A DNA stretch of 64,000 nt from Dipteronia dyeriana. Lineage: Eukaryota > Streptophyta > Magnoliopsida > Sapindales > Sapindaceae. The stretch is from assembly GCA_032871835.1 (NCBI GenBank), contig CM065296.1, positions 1,188,001-1,252,000 on the forward strand, given 5' to 3'. Position 1 is the first letter of the stretch. The number at the start of each line of letters is the position of its first letter. Position numbers and translations under genes: made by a program. Shown here one piece after another: positions 34,183 through 45,290 of this stretch. Below the pieces are notes generated by a model that saw nothing but the letters and a program-made list of their open reading frames with translations, had not been told where the DNA came from and made no database searches.

Positions 34183-35290
34183 ATGACTCCAGTAATGTTA
34201 CATGTAAGAAGTTAAATGTCAGTTGAAAATGATGTTACATGATAGATCAAAATGAAGTTACATGGTCGTTCATAAATAATTTCATTTCAGAATACTCCAG
34301 TAATGTTACATGTTAGAAGTTACATGCCAGTTGAAAATGAAGTTACATGCTAGTGCAAAATGAAGTTACATGATAGTTCATAAATAATTTCATTTCAGAA
34401 TACTCCAGTAATGTTACATGTTAGAAGTTACATGTCAGTTGAAAATGATGTTACATGCTAGTTCAAAATAAAGTTACATGATAGTTCATAAATAATTTCA
34501 TTTTAGAATACTTCGGTAATGTTACATGTTAGAAGTTACATGCCAGTTGAAAATGATGTTACATGCTAATTCAAAATGAAGTTACATGATAGTTCATAAA
34601 TAATTTCATTTCAGAATACTCCAGTAATGTTACATGTTAGAAGTTACATGTCAGTTGAAAATGAAGTTACATGCTAGTTCAAAATGAAGTTACATGATAG
34701 TTCATAAATAATTTCATTTCAGAATACTCCAGTAATGTTACATGTAGAAGTTACATGCCCGTTGAAAATGATGTTACATGCTAGTTCAAAATGAAGTTAC
34801 ACGATAGTTCATAAATAATTTTATTCCAGAATACTCCAGTAATATTACATGTTAGAAGTTACATGCCAGTTGAAAATGATGTTACATGCTAGTTCAAAAT
34901 GAAGTTACATGATAGTTCATACATAATTTCATTTCAGAATACTCTAGTAATGTTACATGTTTGAAGTTATATGCCAGTTGAAAATGATGTTACATGCTAG
35001 TTCAAAATGAAGTTACATGATAGTTCATAAATAATTTCATTTCAGAATACTCAAGTAATGTTACATGTTAGAAGTTACATGGCAGTTGAAAATGAAGTTA
35101 CATGCTAGTTCAAAATGAAGTTACATGATAGTTCATAAATAATTTTATTTTAGAATACTCCAGTAATGTTACATGTTAGAAGTTACTTGCCAGTTGAAAA
35201 TGATGTTACATGCTAGTTCAAAATGAAGTTACATGCCAGTGCAAAAACATGAAGTTACATGCCAGTGCAAAAACATGAAGTTACATTAAC
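34183..35290. repeat. 108-bp tandem array, about 10 copies, four GTTACATG per unit
   Basis: The anchor 'aatactccag' recurs at 34,291, 34,399, 34,507, 34,615, 34,723, 34,830, 34,938, 35,046 and 35,154, i.e. every 108 bp with one 107-bp step. Each unit has four 'gttacatg' octamers ~20-27 bp apart and a 'cataaataatttcatttcag' end. Copies differ by only a few bases. The array sits between the convergent transposase and Ulp1 genes. Confidence 0.95.
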
Positions 35291-35364
35291 AAATTCATTT
35301 CAAAATGAGACTCCAGTACAAATTTATTCATAAAATTCCAGTAATGTATATCGTCAAGTCAAGA

Positions 35365-36830
35365 AATCTATGAATCTGTCAGTACACTGTTAGCATAAAT
35401 TTCTAGTGCCATTTCCTCCCTAAAGCCAGGGATGTTTTTGGTTCCCCACCCCCAAAAACATTTACGACACATCAACATGTCTATGTATCGGCATGTGAAG
35501 ACACCACAACTATCGCTTTCTAGTTGTGCTGTTAGCTTCTTCAGAATTGATTGTTCAACAACAAACATCATCCCATCAGGTGCTATGCCTCTTTTGTCAA
35601 AATATCTGGATGCTTGCAAAATTGATGGAATTAAACACAACATTGGGGTGACTTGCTTCACACGTTTATGAATATTGGTTGTCTTGTACAGTGGATCATA
35701 AATACAGACACTGCGTTTTTCCAAATCAACATCACACAATATCCAATGTCCTACTGGATCATTAACAGCACATGGCAGCAACAACTGAAAAAAGTAACAA
35801 ATTACGATTAGTAACTTCAACAGTACGTTACATGACAGAAAGTTCAAGTTACATGCTACTACGAAACAATGTTACATGCTAGTTGAAAACCATATATGGT
35901 TTTCAAAGATGAGTAACCTTACTTACATGTTTAACAGTGGGCCAAGCAGTTCCCCACCAAGGTTTGTCTTCAGCAGAATACAATATCCAATCCGTCGGAC
36001 ATTTATATTTTAGTGCATCAAATTCACAACTCAATGGTGCATCCTCCGACGGTTGGAATTTTTCCATTCCTCTGATAACTTTGCCTGTAAAGTATAAGTT
36101 TGTTAGGAACATATGTACGTCTTTACGTCAGCCAAACATTTATAAAAGAAAGAAGGTTTTCTTACAAAGAAGTCCAAACATAGCACTGCAACATCTGATT
36201 AGTAATCTTCTAGTTTCAGTTGTCGTTGCTTACATAGTAGACTCATATATGCGTCAATTTGCTAGTTCAAAATGAAGTAAAATTAAATTGAGATTTTTTC
36301 AATATGCTACATCAATATTTATATAACTTAGCAATTGTAACCAACCTCATTGGATAACCAACAGGTTGTAGATTCCAACTCGAAAAGAATTCCTTAGTTG
36401 TGAAGTAGTCGGATCCGACGTTCAACCTGTGAAGAAAAGTAGGAATATTTCACTTACAAGTTAGTAATAACAATATATTTTACAAAAATAAGAAACAACG
36501 AACATGTTACAAAATCTTACGATGTCACTGTGTTGCTTTTCTTAAAACCTGCATACTTTGCTTTCAATTTTTTTTTCTCTCTTGCAGCCGCATGGAATGG
36601 GTCAATATATGGTGAAGTCATATAGCGAGATTTAATCTTCAACCGTTGCTCCCGCTCATTCTGCACAGCCAGGTACTCTAGCGTAGTTGTATCCCCTACT
36701 GTTCTGTCAACTATCAATGGGGAAAGGGTCTGCACCTTTAATCCCTCATGGGCCAGTTTTGGACCAAATGCTCAAGGCCTACACCATCGGTTTCATCATC
36801 TCCAACAATCCCCTTTTCTCGGGTATGATC
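35365..36830 (-). pseudogene. MULE1 Ulp1 (C48) protease gene, 3' exons intact, 5' part lost
   Basis: Ulp1-type proteases remove SUMO from proteins. On the minus strand I read exons at about 36,830-36,519 (linker, 'TTTLEYLAVQNEREQRLK', donor after 'NTVTS'), about 36,430-36,345 ('RLNVGSDYFTTKEFFSSW'), about 36,092-35,927 ('DALKYKCPTDWILYS'), and 35,784-35,365. The last holds the catalytic residues: His in 'GHWILCDVDL', Asp in 'CIYDPLY', Gln in 'QLESDSCGVF' and Cys in 'DSCG'. The intron at 35,785-35,926 has clear GT-AG ends. The exon series is free of stops, unlike the transposase. The N-terminal exons, where MULE2 shows DUF1985, are missing, so a complete protein cannot be made. It could also be read as a surviving partial gene. 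Confidence 0.8.
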
Positions 36831-37189
36831 CGACCCAAAAACCACCATTTTAATAACTTAAGTTTAAAAGGCACTTATTATGGTGAACTGTCCAAATTAT
36901 CCCTAAACTTAAATTCTTTAAAAGCCCCTTTCTGAACTCGTTGGTATCTCCCCAGAAAAGTTGTTGTCTGAAAAACTTGAGTCTCGGCCCTCTCCAGATT
37001 CTGCAGTAAAAGGTAACAAATATTTATGATCTTCACTTAAATTTCTTTTATTTCTTTTATGCATTTAAGATATTTTGCATTCATTTCTGTGTGGGTTTAC
37101 AATGTATCCATTCATCGATATCAATGTATCCATTTCAGATTCTGCACTAGAATGCTTTTTTCTTGTGTGACCGAGAAAATTTAAAGATG

Positions 37190-37870
37190 AATCGAGCTTA
37201 TTTTATATTGGAACGAACTCTTGTTTAGTTTGAAAAAAGCTCGATTATTTGAAAAAAAATGCTCGACAAAAAATGCTCGATCCATTAGGAAAAGTTCTCG
37301 ATCCCTTAGGAAAAGTTCTCGAACCGTTTAAAAAGATCTCGAACCCTTTAAAAAGATCTCGAACCGTTACAAATGTTCTCGACCCTTTAAAAAGTTCTCG
37401 ATCCCTTAGAAAAAGTTCTCGTTCCCTTAGAAAAAGTTCTCGTTCCCTTGTTAAAAGTTCTCGATCCCTTGATAAAAGTTCTCGATAATTTGACAAATAT
37501 TCTCGATCCCTTTAAAAAGTTCTCGAACCGTTAGAAATGTTCTCGATCCCCTAAAAAAAGTTTCCCGTTGACTTGTTGAAAGTTGTCGATCCGTTGATAA
37601 AAGTTCTCGATCCTTTTAATAAATATTCTCGATCCCTTTAAAAAGTTCTCGAACCGTTTGAAATGTTCTTGATCCCTTACAAAAAGTTCTCGTTCCCTTG
37701 TTAAAAGTTCTCGAACCGTTATAAAAAGTTCTCGATAGTTTGATAAATATTCTCGATAAAAGTTCTCGAATCGAACCTTTTTATAAGTTCTCGATCCTTT
37801 GTAAATTATTCCCGAACCCTTGAAAAAGTTCTCGATCCCTTATATAAAGTACTCGATCCATTTGATTTTT
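37190..37870. repeat. Left TTCTCGAT array of MULE2, ~21-bp period
   Basis: About 30 copies of 'gttctcgatcccttaaaaa'-like units; the 'ctcga' core is nearly constant while 'tccctt', 'accgtt' and 'ttccct' alternate after it. It lies between the left end and the transposase start, in the place of the 5' intron of MULE1. Confidence 0.92.
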
Positions 37871-37945
37871 TTGTAATTGTTAGTAATTGTAAAAGTTTTT
37901 TTTTATCTGTTATTAATTGATTGTGATGATGATTTTCACAGGACA

Positions 37946-40718
37946 ATGGATCGGGTTAGATTAGCAATATCTTACAACGGTCGATGAGAGCAATTACCTG
38001 ATGGAAGTCAGAGGTTTGTTGGTTCCAATAACCAAGGGATGTATGTGTCCAGAAATATGACTTACGAAGAGCTGGTGTCGATCGTACAAACCGTTGTGAA
38101 GTACGATGTGAACAAATACATTGCTGATCTACAATCTATGTCAATCGTTCCCGAGACCACATGTCCCACATTTATAAGAAATGACGAAGATGTTTTGTTT
38201 ATGCTAGGGGAAGATAGGGTAATCCCTCAAGTATGTGTCAGTTTAATTGAGAGGGCTACAGGAGGTGTCATCGGTGAAGAAATCCCTCTTCATGATAACA
38301 CCCAACAATTTCGATCTTCAGGCGGAAGCAACCAGTTGTTCACAGAAAGAAGTGGGATTGACGGTAGGGAAAACCTATGTGGTGTCCCACCGGAAGTAGT
38401 CGACCATGGTGATATAGTTGGAGCTCAATTGGACGATGATTTCGGTTGTCAAATTGAATTGAAAGCTGGGCAGTACAACCACCAATACAATGAGATGTAC
38501 GATGACATGAACAATGAGCGGAACAATTTACCTCATAACCTACCAATCCATGAGGTGGCTAATGAGGCAAATTTGCATCCGATACATAATGTACCGAACA
38601 ATGAGGAAGATGAAGAACGGTTTGAAACGGAAAGACGTGCAAGACGTGTCCACAGATGTAGTTCCACTGCAGTAGATATAGTTGGGACATCTGAGGTCAG
38701 GCCTGATGTAACTCCAGCTGATTCTGAGAATGCCAGAACGTGGGTTATTCTAGAAGCAGAATCATACTCATTTGATATGGGTGGAAGCAGGAACTGGGTA
38801 GAAGATGAACCCACCGGCATGATATATAAAGGTCAATTTTTTCCTACTAAAATGGATTTGAAGAGATTAACTGGCCATTTTGCAATGCGGCACAACTTCG
38901 AGTGGAAGGTGAAAAGGTCGAATAAGACAACATTACATCTTGTTTGTTTGATAGACAACTGTACATGGAAGTTAAGAGCGGTTAGGAGAGATGAAGCGAC
39001 ATACTTTCAAGTACGTAGTTTTATCAACGAACACACTTGTCCGTTGGAGGAGATTCACCGTCTCCATTGACAAGCTAGTGCAGTCATAATTGGAGAAGTG
39101 GTTGTACCTAGACTGCAACAACATGATGGTCGATTAATGCGTCCGAAGGACATAATCGCAGACATGAAAACAATGTATGGCATCCAAATAATGTACAGTA
39201 AGGCACATCAAGCCCTTGATTATGCTTTGTCACTCACCTATGGGGCATGAGGAAAGCTTCCAACTGCTGCCATCATTCGGTTACATGTTGGAACAACAAA
39301 ATCTCAGAACGATAACTGACTTACAGTGCGATGAAAATGGTAAATTCCTATACTTTTTCATGTCTTTGGGTGCCTCAGTCAGAGGATTCCAGAGGTGTAT
39401 GCGTCCAGTTATTACCGTTGATGGTACCCATTTAAAGGATAGATTTGGGGGCACAATGTTTGTTGCAACTGCACAAGATGGGAATGAACAGGTTTATCCA
39501 ATTGCTTTTGGGTTCGTGACTCGAAAAACAACCTATCATGGGAGTGGTTTTTGGATTGCTTGAAAGGTGCCCTTGACCATATAGATGATTTGGTTTTCAT
39601 TTCTGATCGACATGCAAGCATTGAAGCAGAGATTTCTAAAGTGTTCCCTTATGCCACCCATACCATATGTTGCTGGCACTTTTATGAAAATATTAAGAAG
39701 AGATATCATAGAAATGATGTTGCCGCAATAATGGATAAAGCAGTCTGAGCGTACACCAAGTTGCAATATAACCGGCACATGGAAGAGTTACGTAACTTGC
39801 ACCCGAATGCATATGAATATGTAATTGATGTCGGTCCACAGAAGTGGTCCCGTGTTCACTGCCCCGACAGAAGGTATAGGGTCATGACAACAAATGCTGC
39901 AGAATGCAGAAACTCATGCCTTAAATTTGCACGGCAACTACCTATGTTAACTTTGGCAGAGTTTATTAGGAATATGCTACAGCGTTGGTTTCACGATCGT
40001 CATAGGGCTGCACAATCCATGTGTCATCAGTTGACCGACGCAACACATCTTGTGATCCTGAAACGTGTAGAAAAGTGCAATTTTATAACCGTTAATCCAG
40101 TTTACTGGAACATATTTTTGGTGAAACGGGCTGGAAAACAGTGGACCGTTGACTTAGCCTAGAAGATCTGCACATGTAACAAATTCCAAATGGACCTTCT
40201 TCCATGTTCTCACGCTCTCGCTGCCGCAAGGTACATCATACAATTTTATGTACGGTTAATAGTACTTAAACATCATACAATTTTATCATCGTTTTCAATG
40301 TTTTTACAAGGATCGAAACATGGATTTCACATCCCTCTGTGCGAACTACTACAAGCGACAAACACTTATTGATGCGCACTCGGTACCTATTATGCCGGTT
40401 GGACATCCTTCCACTTGGATTGTGCCATCTGACATCACTGAGAGATTCGTTTTGAATCCAAGCTCCAGGAGACAAGCAGGCCGCCCGAGGGCCTCACTCC
40501 GTATCTCGTCTTCGGAGAGAACATCCATACAGAATTATAGGCGATGTCTACAACCAGGACATAATTCAAGGAGATGTTCTAACCTGGCTTTTACTGATGA
40601 AGATCCGAGCAGAGTCATTCCTAAGGAATACAGATGCAAGTGTAGTATCTGTCATACTGTTGGTCACAACAGACAGACGTGCTCTACTAGAGACGGTGGG
40701 ACCGTCTTTCTGTTGTGA
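37946..40718 (+). pseudogene. MULE2 transposase (MuDR type), stops and frameshifts
   Basis: Start chosen at ATG 37,946, six bases after a splice acceptor ('tttcacag'). A long stretch, 38,039-39,070, is open. Domains in order: N-terminal PB1-like part; acidic linker; DNA-binding region ('GQFFPTKMDLKRLTGHFAM', then a CxxC-like 'CLIDNCTWKL'); transposase core ('VITVDGTHLKDRF' near 39,410; 'VFISDRHASIE' near 39,595; 'CCWHFYENIKKRY'); SWIM finger ('CTCNKFQMDLLPCSHALAA'); intron about 40,231-40,310; then a zinc-knuckle tail ('CSICHTVGHNRQTC'). Breaks: stops at 37,985, 39,068, 39,746 and 40,160, and frameshifts near 39,200-39,243, 39,510 and after the intron. It cannot make a full protein. Confidence 0.9.
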
Positions 40719-40959
40719 CCATGGAATTAATTTAGGCGTTATCAGAATGACATTGTTATAATTTGAACTCGTATGACTTGTTAAGTAACTGAAATGCAAT
40801 TATATTTAAATACTCTCAGTATATATAAAAATATAAAAAAAATTGTACAAAAGAATTTCTAAATATACAAAAGAATTGGTAAACTGCCACAAAACTGTTG
40901 GTACATATAAAAAAGAATTTATAAATATACAAAGTAATTGGAACATATAAAACAGAATT

Positions 40960-42340
40960 GGTACGTATACACATGAATTACTATAGAAATCTATACGGGC
41001 CTGAAGTTTGCAAATATTTCAACCGCCATCTTCTCCCGAATGATCCCCATATCGTCTTCAGATCAATCGAAATCTTTTTTGTTCGCCAGTATATACTCGA
41101 TCAATCTCAACTTGTGGGGACCACAGTTACCCCTAAAGTTGGATACATTAACAAGCGTTAATAAAGCATTAGGTTTATACTAATACAATCTTAAAGTGAC
41201 TATTACGAAATGTCTTACGATTGCTTCTACTGGGGGATATGTTTTTCCGACACGACGGTGACATCAAAGGGCTTACTTTTCTTCTCAAATTTCAACAGTC
41301 ATGCAGCTCGTTTAGTATAAAACCCGGCTTGATGCAACATCGAGGGCACAAAGTAACGCAACGGGGCTACCTGCTGCTTTCGGATACGAGGTTCGACCTC
41401 CTGTTTTCAATGGTCGACTATGAACAGCTTCCCGCATGTGAGGTCCAAAGTCATCAGCAGCCAATATTGGTGCCCTATGTTGTACGGGTATCAGGACCTG
41501 GAAACGTCAGCAACAGGTGTTAGGATGTACAAAGCCATTTATATATACAATTGCAAACCATGTTAAGTAACACTTACCATGTCAACCTCGTGCCATGGAC
41601 GGCATCCAATCGGGGCACCCCCAAGGACTGTTGTGAGGTCGTCATCCTTCCACCAAGATCTCAACACATTCCAATGGCTCGGGGTGATCTGCCCGTGAGA
41701 ATTGTGAGGCATCATTTTCCTGTACTGGTGCTCTAGAAAGGACTGCCTAAACAATTGTATTCAAATTAATTTTTGTTTTCCATACACACATAAAACAACG
41801 CGTTATCATTATTAATTTTAGTACTTATAAAGAATTGCAAGTCCGATATGTTAACCGTTTGACTATACATATTTGGAAATGCAGGTTGACGCTTCCAAAG
41901 AATATGGAGGTACGCATCCATATGCTGGGAATATAATCACGTTAAGAAATATTAAGATGTTTACACTTCTAAAACAAATACTGAAATCAGGATTTAGGCT
42001 CCCACAAACCTGATCATCAACATCCATGAAGTTGGTCTGCAGCTGATGGAACCATGCAGTATCAACCGGCTCTAGGAAATCAATATCACGTCTGCATTAA
42101 TGTTCCAACATCTACACTTTCATATAATGCATTACAAGAAATTCGGCCACCTAAATAACAATGAAATTTACTTACAGTTCCCCGTTTACGTTCCTCTTGT
42201 AGGCTCGGTACGCCTTCAACTGGGTATCATCCACCAGTTCCTAGGGATTAAATACGTGCTCAGGTCCCTCTAGTATTACCCTCGCCCTTTTAGGTCAGTA
42301 CAGATCTGTGTACGGGCTAACCAACTGCCAACCGCGCTTC
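40960..42340 (-). pseudogene. MULE2 Ulp1 protease domain, broken
   Basis: Exon-sized pieces on the minus strand: 42,270-42,180 ('DDTQLKAYRAYKRN'), 42,095-42,010 ('DIDFLEPVDTAWFHQL'), about 41,760-41,590 ('HNSHGQITPSHWNVL'), 41,500-41,225 ('YWLLMTLDLTCGKLFIVD') and 41,150-40,970 ('GNCGPHKLRLIEYI'). The Cys region is kept, but the place of the catalytic His reads Tyr ('QYWLLMT'), a single C-to-T change, and several stops are present. The domain is clearly Ulp1/C48 and clearly inactive. Confidence 0.75.
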
Positions 42341-42369
42341 AGTACAGGTCTGTGCTGTCGAACTCCCTC

Positions 42370-42880
42370 CGCCGGGGTTTACTGAGATGAGGACGGGGGA
42401 GGGGAAGCTTGCTGCTTGAGGGGAGGTGGAGGGGGAGCCTGCTGGTTGCTAGGAGGTGGTGGGGGAGCCTACTGCTAGCTAGGAGGTGGCAGGGGAGCCT
42501 GCTGCTCGGACGTCGATGGAGGGGGAGCCTGCTTCTCGCTAGAAGGTGGCGGGGGAGCCTGTGAATCGCTCTGAGTGGGAGTAGGGGCCGACTGCTCTCT
42601 CAAAGGGGGATGAGGAGACTGAGCCCCACTATCCAAAAATGCCCCTCTGGTATGTGGATCTTCTGTATGGGTCCTGAAGCCCTGAAGGCCCCTGAGCAAA
42701 TCCCGGTGCTGTTGTTATTGATCCTCCTCACTCTTTCGGAACAAATCGAGCAAATCCCGGTGCTGTTGTTATCGATCCTCCTCACTCTTCCGGAGGGCTT
42801 CACGCAAATCCTGGTGCTGTTGTTGTTGATCCTCCTCACTCTTCCGGAGGGCTTCACGTAACTCCTTCAAGTTATGTTCT
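42370..42880 (-). pseudogene. Repeat-rich linker of the MULE2 DUF1985-Ulp1 gene
   Basis: Two kinds of internal repeat encode the linker. 42,690-42,860 has three to four ~54-bp units coding for 'RKSEEDQQQQH.DL', a predicted coiled coil. 42,370-42,600 has ~33-36-bp units coding for 'QAPPPPSSE'-type proline-rich stretches. A few CAA-to-TAA stops occur. The frame connects the DUF1985 part to the protease part. Confidence 0.7.
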
Positions 42881-43334
42881 AAACGGGCCTGAAATCACAA
42901 ACTTTTTTAATACGAAAAAAATGAACAACTCTTGTTAATGAAAAATTAAACTACCATCTCAACTTACCTCCCCATCAAGTTGAACTCCAGCACAAGAATC
43001 CTCGGTAGCGGAACCAGTTCCTTGGGTGGTAAACCGAACCTGTCTCACTCGCCGAGGAGACGGCTGAGATTCTCCAGTGTCCATGCCTATAAAATCTGGA
43101 CCTGTAGGGTCTGAAGCCTCCGTCTCAGTACAAATCCCACCCTCACCCTTCTCCTCGGGACGAACTGCACTTGTAGTCGACTCATTGACAGTAGGAAGGT
43201 GAACCCTGTCGTCCTGCACATACGGGCTCCCCCCTCACTTAGGCCTGTAAAGTACAGGGCCGCCGCCTCAGCTGCTGTAGGCACGATTTTCATCCTCACC
43301 GACATCTGAAACCGTAGTTAGATGAATTTCATTG

Positions 43335-44303
43335 TTACTTATCGTAAGTAATATAAATTACTGACTTAACAAATAAATAAATTACCCTAGCACTAAAAAT
43401 CTTCTCCAGCTTCTTCCCTCTAGGTTGTTTGGTCAACTCCCACTTCAACAACTGAGGGGAAAAGTCTGTAACCCTCCGAGTCTCGAAAACCTCGGCCAGT
43501 TTGGGGATCACCTCAAAAGCAAATATCTGTAGCAAAGATACGTACAGTTATAATCCAAAACAATTTTTGATTAAAAATTAAATGTACATGTAGGAATTAA
43601 AATTTCTTACCAAAAGGGCCTGAGATAGACCGTAGATGTTGTACCTTTCCACGGAATGTCCAACATCGCCCTGTGACTATTGCCGTCTCTCCTCACAATG
43701 TCACGGTAAGGCATGCTTGAATGAAAATATAGAATGCCTATAGACGTGGGCACCCCACGGGAACGCATCGAAGGCATTGAGGTCCTCTACAAACCAAAAC
43801 TGCCAAACTGGAATCTTCAATCTCTCGTCCACCCCCATCAGTATCCAGTTCAACATGTAAATGAGACACAACTTCACAACATCGTACGCCTTTTCAAACT
43901 CTCCCTGGGTAAGAACAACTCTCAAGTCATCCAACAATTCCTCATCATGTGCAGGAAAGTACCATTCATGTATGCCATTCTCAACTGCAACATACATACT
44001 CGTGTCTGGTATGACTCCAAAATGTAATCCGGTGATGAGGCTAAATTCCACCTTTGAAAACCTCACCACATGGTTCCCTAACAAGAACCGCATCTCATTT
44101 GTCGGCCCGTCATGGTCCAACTCCCGCAACAGCAGCTGATGAATAACACCACCAGAAAACTTCAGCTCTTGGTGCATGGACATGAAATGCCAGAAACCGG
44201 AGGCCATGAACCGACGCCGATCCTGAACAGCAAACTCTTCAGGGACCCGATTCAGTGCATTGTCTATATGGGCGAGGGCTTCAAAATGGTCATGTTGGGT
44301 CAA
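43335..44303 (-). CDS. DUF1985 domain of the MULE2 protease gene
   Basis: An open frame of 200 codons starts at 44,303 and a second exon-like piece lies at 43,535-43,335. DUF1985 is a plant domain of unknown function found upstream of Ulp1 domains in transposon-derived genes. Seen here: 'FWHFMSMHQELKFSGGVIHQLLLRE' region around residues 38-62 (described, not a catalytic motif), 'RFSKVEFSLITGLHFG' (residues ~82-97) and 'LCLIYMLNWILMGVDE'. The second piece has 'FETRRVTDFSPQLLKW' and 'KQPRGKKLEKIF', the usual C-terminal part of this region. The 5' portion is unbroken although the downstream protease is dead. Transcription would start inside the right-hand TTCTCGAT flank. Confidence 0.75.
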
Positions 44304-44399
44304 TTTTCCCTTGAACCAATCTCCCTCTACAGTTTAAAGCATTTCCTTTATACTGCTCGTCATCTGCAATGTCACAGAAACAGAACATCAGTAAACTGC

Positions 44400-45290
44400 A
44401 CAAAAATTAGAAAATATTCTCGATCGTTTGAAATAAATTCTCGATACTTTTAAAATATTCTAGATCCTTTGAAAAAGATCTCGAATTTTTAAAAAAGTTC
44501 TCGATCCTTTGCAAATAGGCTCGATCCTTTGTAAATAGTCTCGATCCTTTCTAAAACCTCTCGATTCATTGAAAAAACTTCACGATCATTTAAAAACGTT
44601 CTCGATTTGTTTATAAAGTTCTCGATCCTTTGCAAATAGGCTCGATCATTTGCAAATAGGCTCGATCCTTTGAAATTAGTCTCGTTCCTTTGTAAAACCT
44701 CTCGATTCATTGAAAAAACTTCACGATCATTTTAAAAATTTCTCAATTTGTTTCAAAAGTTCTCGATCCTTTGCAAATAGGCTCGATCCTTTGTAAAACC
44801 TCTCGATTCATTGAAAAAACTTCACGATCATTTGAAAATGTTCTCGACCCTTTGAAAAACATTCTCGATCGTTAGAAAATATTCTCAATCCTTTCAAAAA
44901 ACTCTCGATCCTTTGAAAAACCTCTCGATTCTTTGAAAAATATTCTCGATCATTTTCTAAAAAGTGGACCATTTGAAAAACATTCTCGATCGTTTGAAAA
45001 CATTCTCGATCCTTTGAAAATATTTTCGAGACTTTCACAAAACTCTCGATTCTTTGAATAATCTTCTCGATTATTAGAAAAATCTTCTCGATTCTATCAT
45101 TTTAAAAAATCTCGATCCTTTAAAAAACAATTTCGATCGTTTTCAAAAATTCTCGATTCTATGAAAAATATTCTCGATCATTTAACCAAAGCTTGATCAC
45201 TTTGAAAAACCTCTCGATTCTTTCTAAAAAATTTCTTCGATCTCGCTTGAAATATTCTCGATTTATTTTTTTTCAAAACAAAAATTCCTC
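44400..45290. repeat. Right TTCTCGAT array of MULE2
   Basis: About 40 units of ~20-21 bp, 'ttctcgatcctttgaaaaa' and variants ('ctcgattcattg', 'cacgatcattt', 'ggctcgatcctttgcaaata'). The core and orientation are the same as in the left array 6.5 kb away, but the variants differ, so each array has expanded locally. A higher-order block of ~165-190 bp is repeated between 44,480 and 44,830. Confidence 0.92.

Larger units (their letters stand above)
30425..36830 (+). mobile_element. MULE1: Mutator-like element with Ulp1 protease (Kaonashi type), right end missing
   Basis: A MuDR-like transposase on the plus strand faces a Ulp1-like protease gene on the minus strand. This arrangement is known as Kaonashi-type MULEs. 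The left inverted repeat (about 30,430-30,535, with 'gaacttccaaatataccctca') resembles both ends of MULE2. The right end is replaced by MULE2, which starts inside the upstream exons of the Ulp1 gene near 36,830, and no continuation is seen after MULE2. GTTACATG-rich repeats lie in the 5' intron, between the two genes, and in a Ulp1 intron. Confidence 0.82.

Noticed and set aside
34183..35290. CRISPR-like regular spacing
   Set aside because: The whole 108-bp unit is repeated, with no unique spacers, and it lies within a plant MULE.
37249..37488. ORFs of 'SRSLRKS' or 'NDRELF' repeats on both strands in the MULE2 arrays
   Set aside because: The ~21-bp period (a multiple of three) keeps frames open; opposite-strand reading is equally open, so there is no sign of coding selection.
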